A DNA stretch of 5,838 bases from an uncultured Lachnospiraceae bacterium (GTDB lineage Bacteria > Bacillota > Clostridia > Lachnospirales > Lachnospiraceae), in NCBI GenBank assembly GCA_945836565.1, contig CAMALN010000119.1, positions 1-5,838 on the forward strand, read 5' to 3'. The notes beneath the pieces were generated by a model. That model had not been told where the DNA came from, made no database searches, and saw only the letters and a program-made list of their open reading frames with translations. The first letter of the stretch is position 1, and the number at the start of each line of letters is the position of its first letter. The translations under genes were made by a program, and so were the position numbers. Below are positions 5,753 through 5,838 of this stretch, piece by piece.

Positions 5753-5838
5753 TGGCAAAATTCTTCTACAAGATGCAAAATATACTTGATATAAAGGATA
5801 AGCTCGAGGAATCTGCAAAACAGGAAGATGCGGAAGCC
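5752..5838 (+). CDS. fliJ: Flagellar export chaperone FliJ, N-terminal fragment
   Basis: An ATG at 5752-5754 shares its A with the TAA stop of fliI (TAATG). It opens a frame that runs to the window edge for 29 codons without a stop. The peptide begins MAKFFYKMQNILDIKDKLEE and continues with more charged, helix-forming residues. This matches the N-terminus of Firmicute FliJ ('F.Y.LQ..L..K...E'). FliJ is a small antiparallel coiled-coil protein that sits in the centre of the FliI hexamer, resembling F1 gamma, and links it to FlhA. GGGAG at 5734-5738 is 13 bases from the start, longer than usual, so translation probably depends on ribosomes finishing fliI. The rest of the gene lies beyond the window. 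Confidence 0.9.
   Translation, partial: MAKFFYKMQNILDIKDKLEESAKQEDAEA

Noticed and set aside
1..5838. Mobile elements, CRISPR arrays, tRNA or rRNA genes, or an unknown accessory system inserted in the operon.
   Set aside because: The flagellar genes are contiguous with gaps of at most 53 bases. I see no repeats of array type, no transposase, no RNA-gene signature and no compositional break.

Overview
The window is a same-strand slice of a bacterial flagellar basal-body and export operon. The gene order is flgB (3' end only), flgC, fliE, fliF, fliG, fliH, fliI and fliJ (5' end only). This is the canonical order of the large fla/che operon of motile Firmicutes. The base composition is moderately AT-rich, with frequent ATA (Ile) and AGA (Arg) codons and strong purine-rich Shine-Dalgarno sites. 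Divergent FliF and FliH and Gram-positive-type FliG and FliJ sequences also point to a Firmicute. My best guess is Lachnospiraceae (Roseburia, Butyrivibrio or Lachnospira-like), but this is an inference from style and protein resemblance, not a database result.

Layout: bases 1-89 are the end of flgB (proximal rod). Bases 117-557 are flgC (proximal rod) and 572-910 are fliE (MS ring-rod junction). Bases 964-2565 are fliF (MS ring) and 2572-3588 are fliG (rotor/switch). Bases 3581-4390 are fliH, which starts at TTG and overlaps fliG by 8 bases. Bases 4442-5752 are fliI (export ATPase), with its start moved to an ATG that has a proper ribosome binding site. From 5752 to the window end is the start of fliJ, which overlaps the fliI stop by one base. 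Coding density is very high. The only gaps above 30 bases are fliE-fliF (53 bases) and fliH-fliI (51 bases), and no gene-free stretch exceeds 300 bases.

The genes work together. FliF forms the MS ring in the membrane, and FliG sits on its cytoplasmic face and passes stator torque to it. FliE joins the ring to the rod proteins FlgB and FlgC. FliH, FliI and FliJ form the soluble ATPase complex that feeds rod, hook and filament subunits to the export gate.

No undescribed system is visible: gene content is conventional. The points most worth a second look are a terminator-like hairpin with a U-tract between fliH and fliI, and a strong Shine-Dalgarno embedded in the last codons of fliG that drives a TTG-initiated fliH. 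Others are homopolymeric A tracts in fliF that form in-frame A_AAA_AAC slip sites, and a perfect GC-rich hairpin inside fliG.
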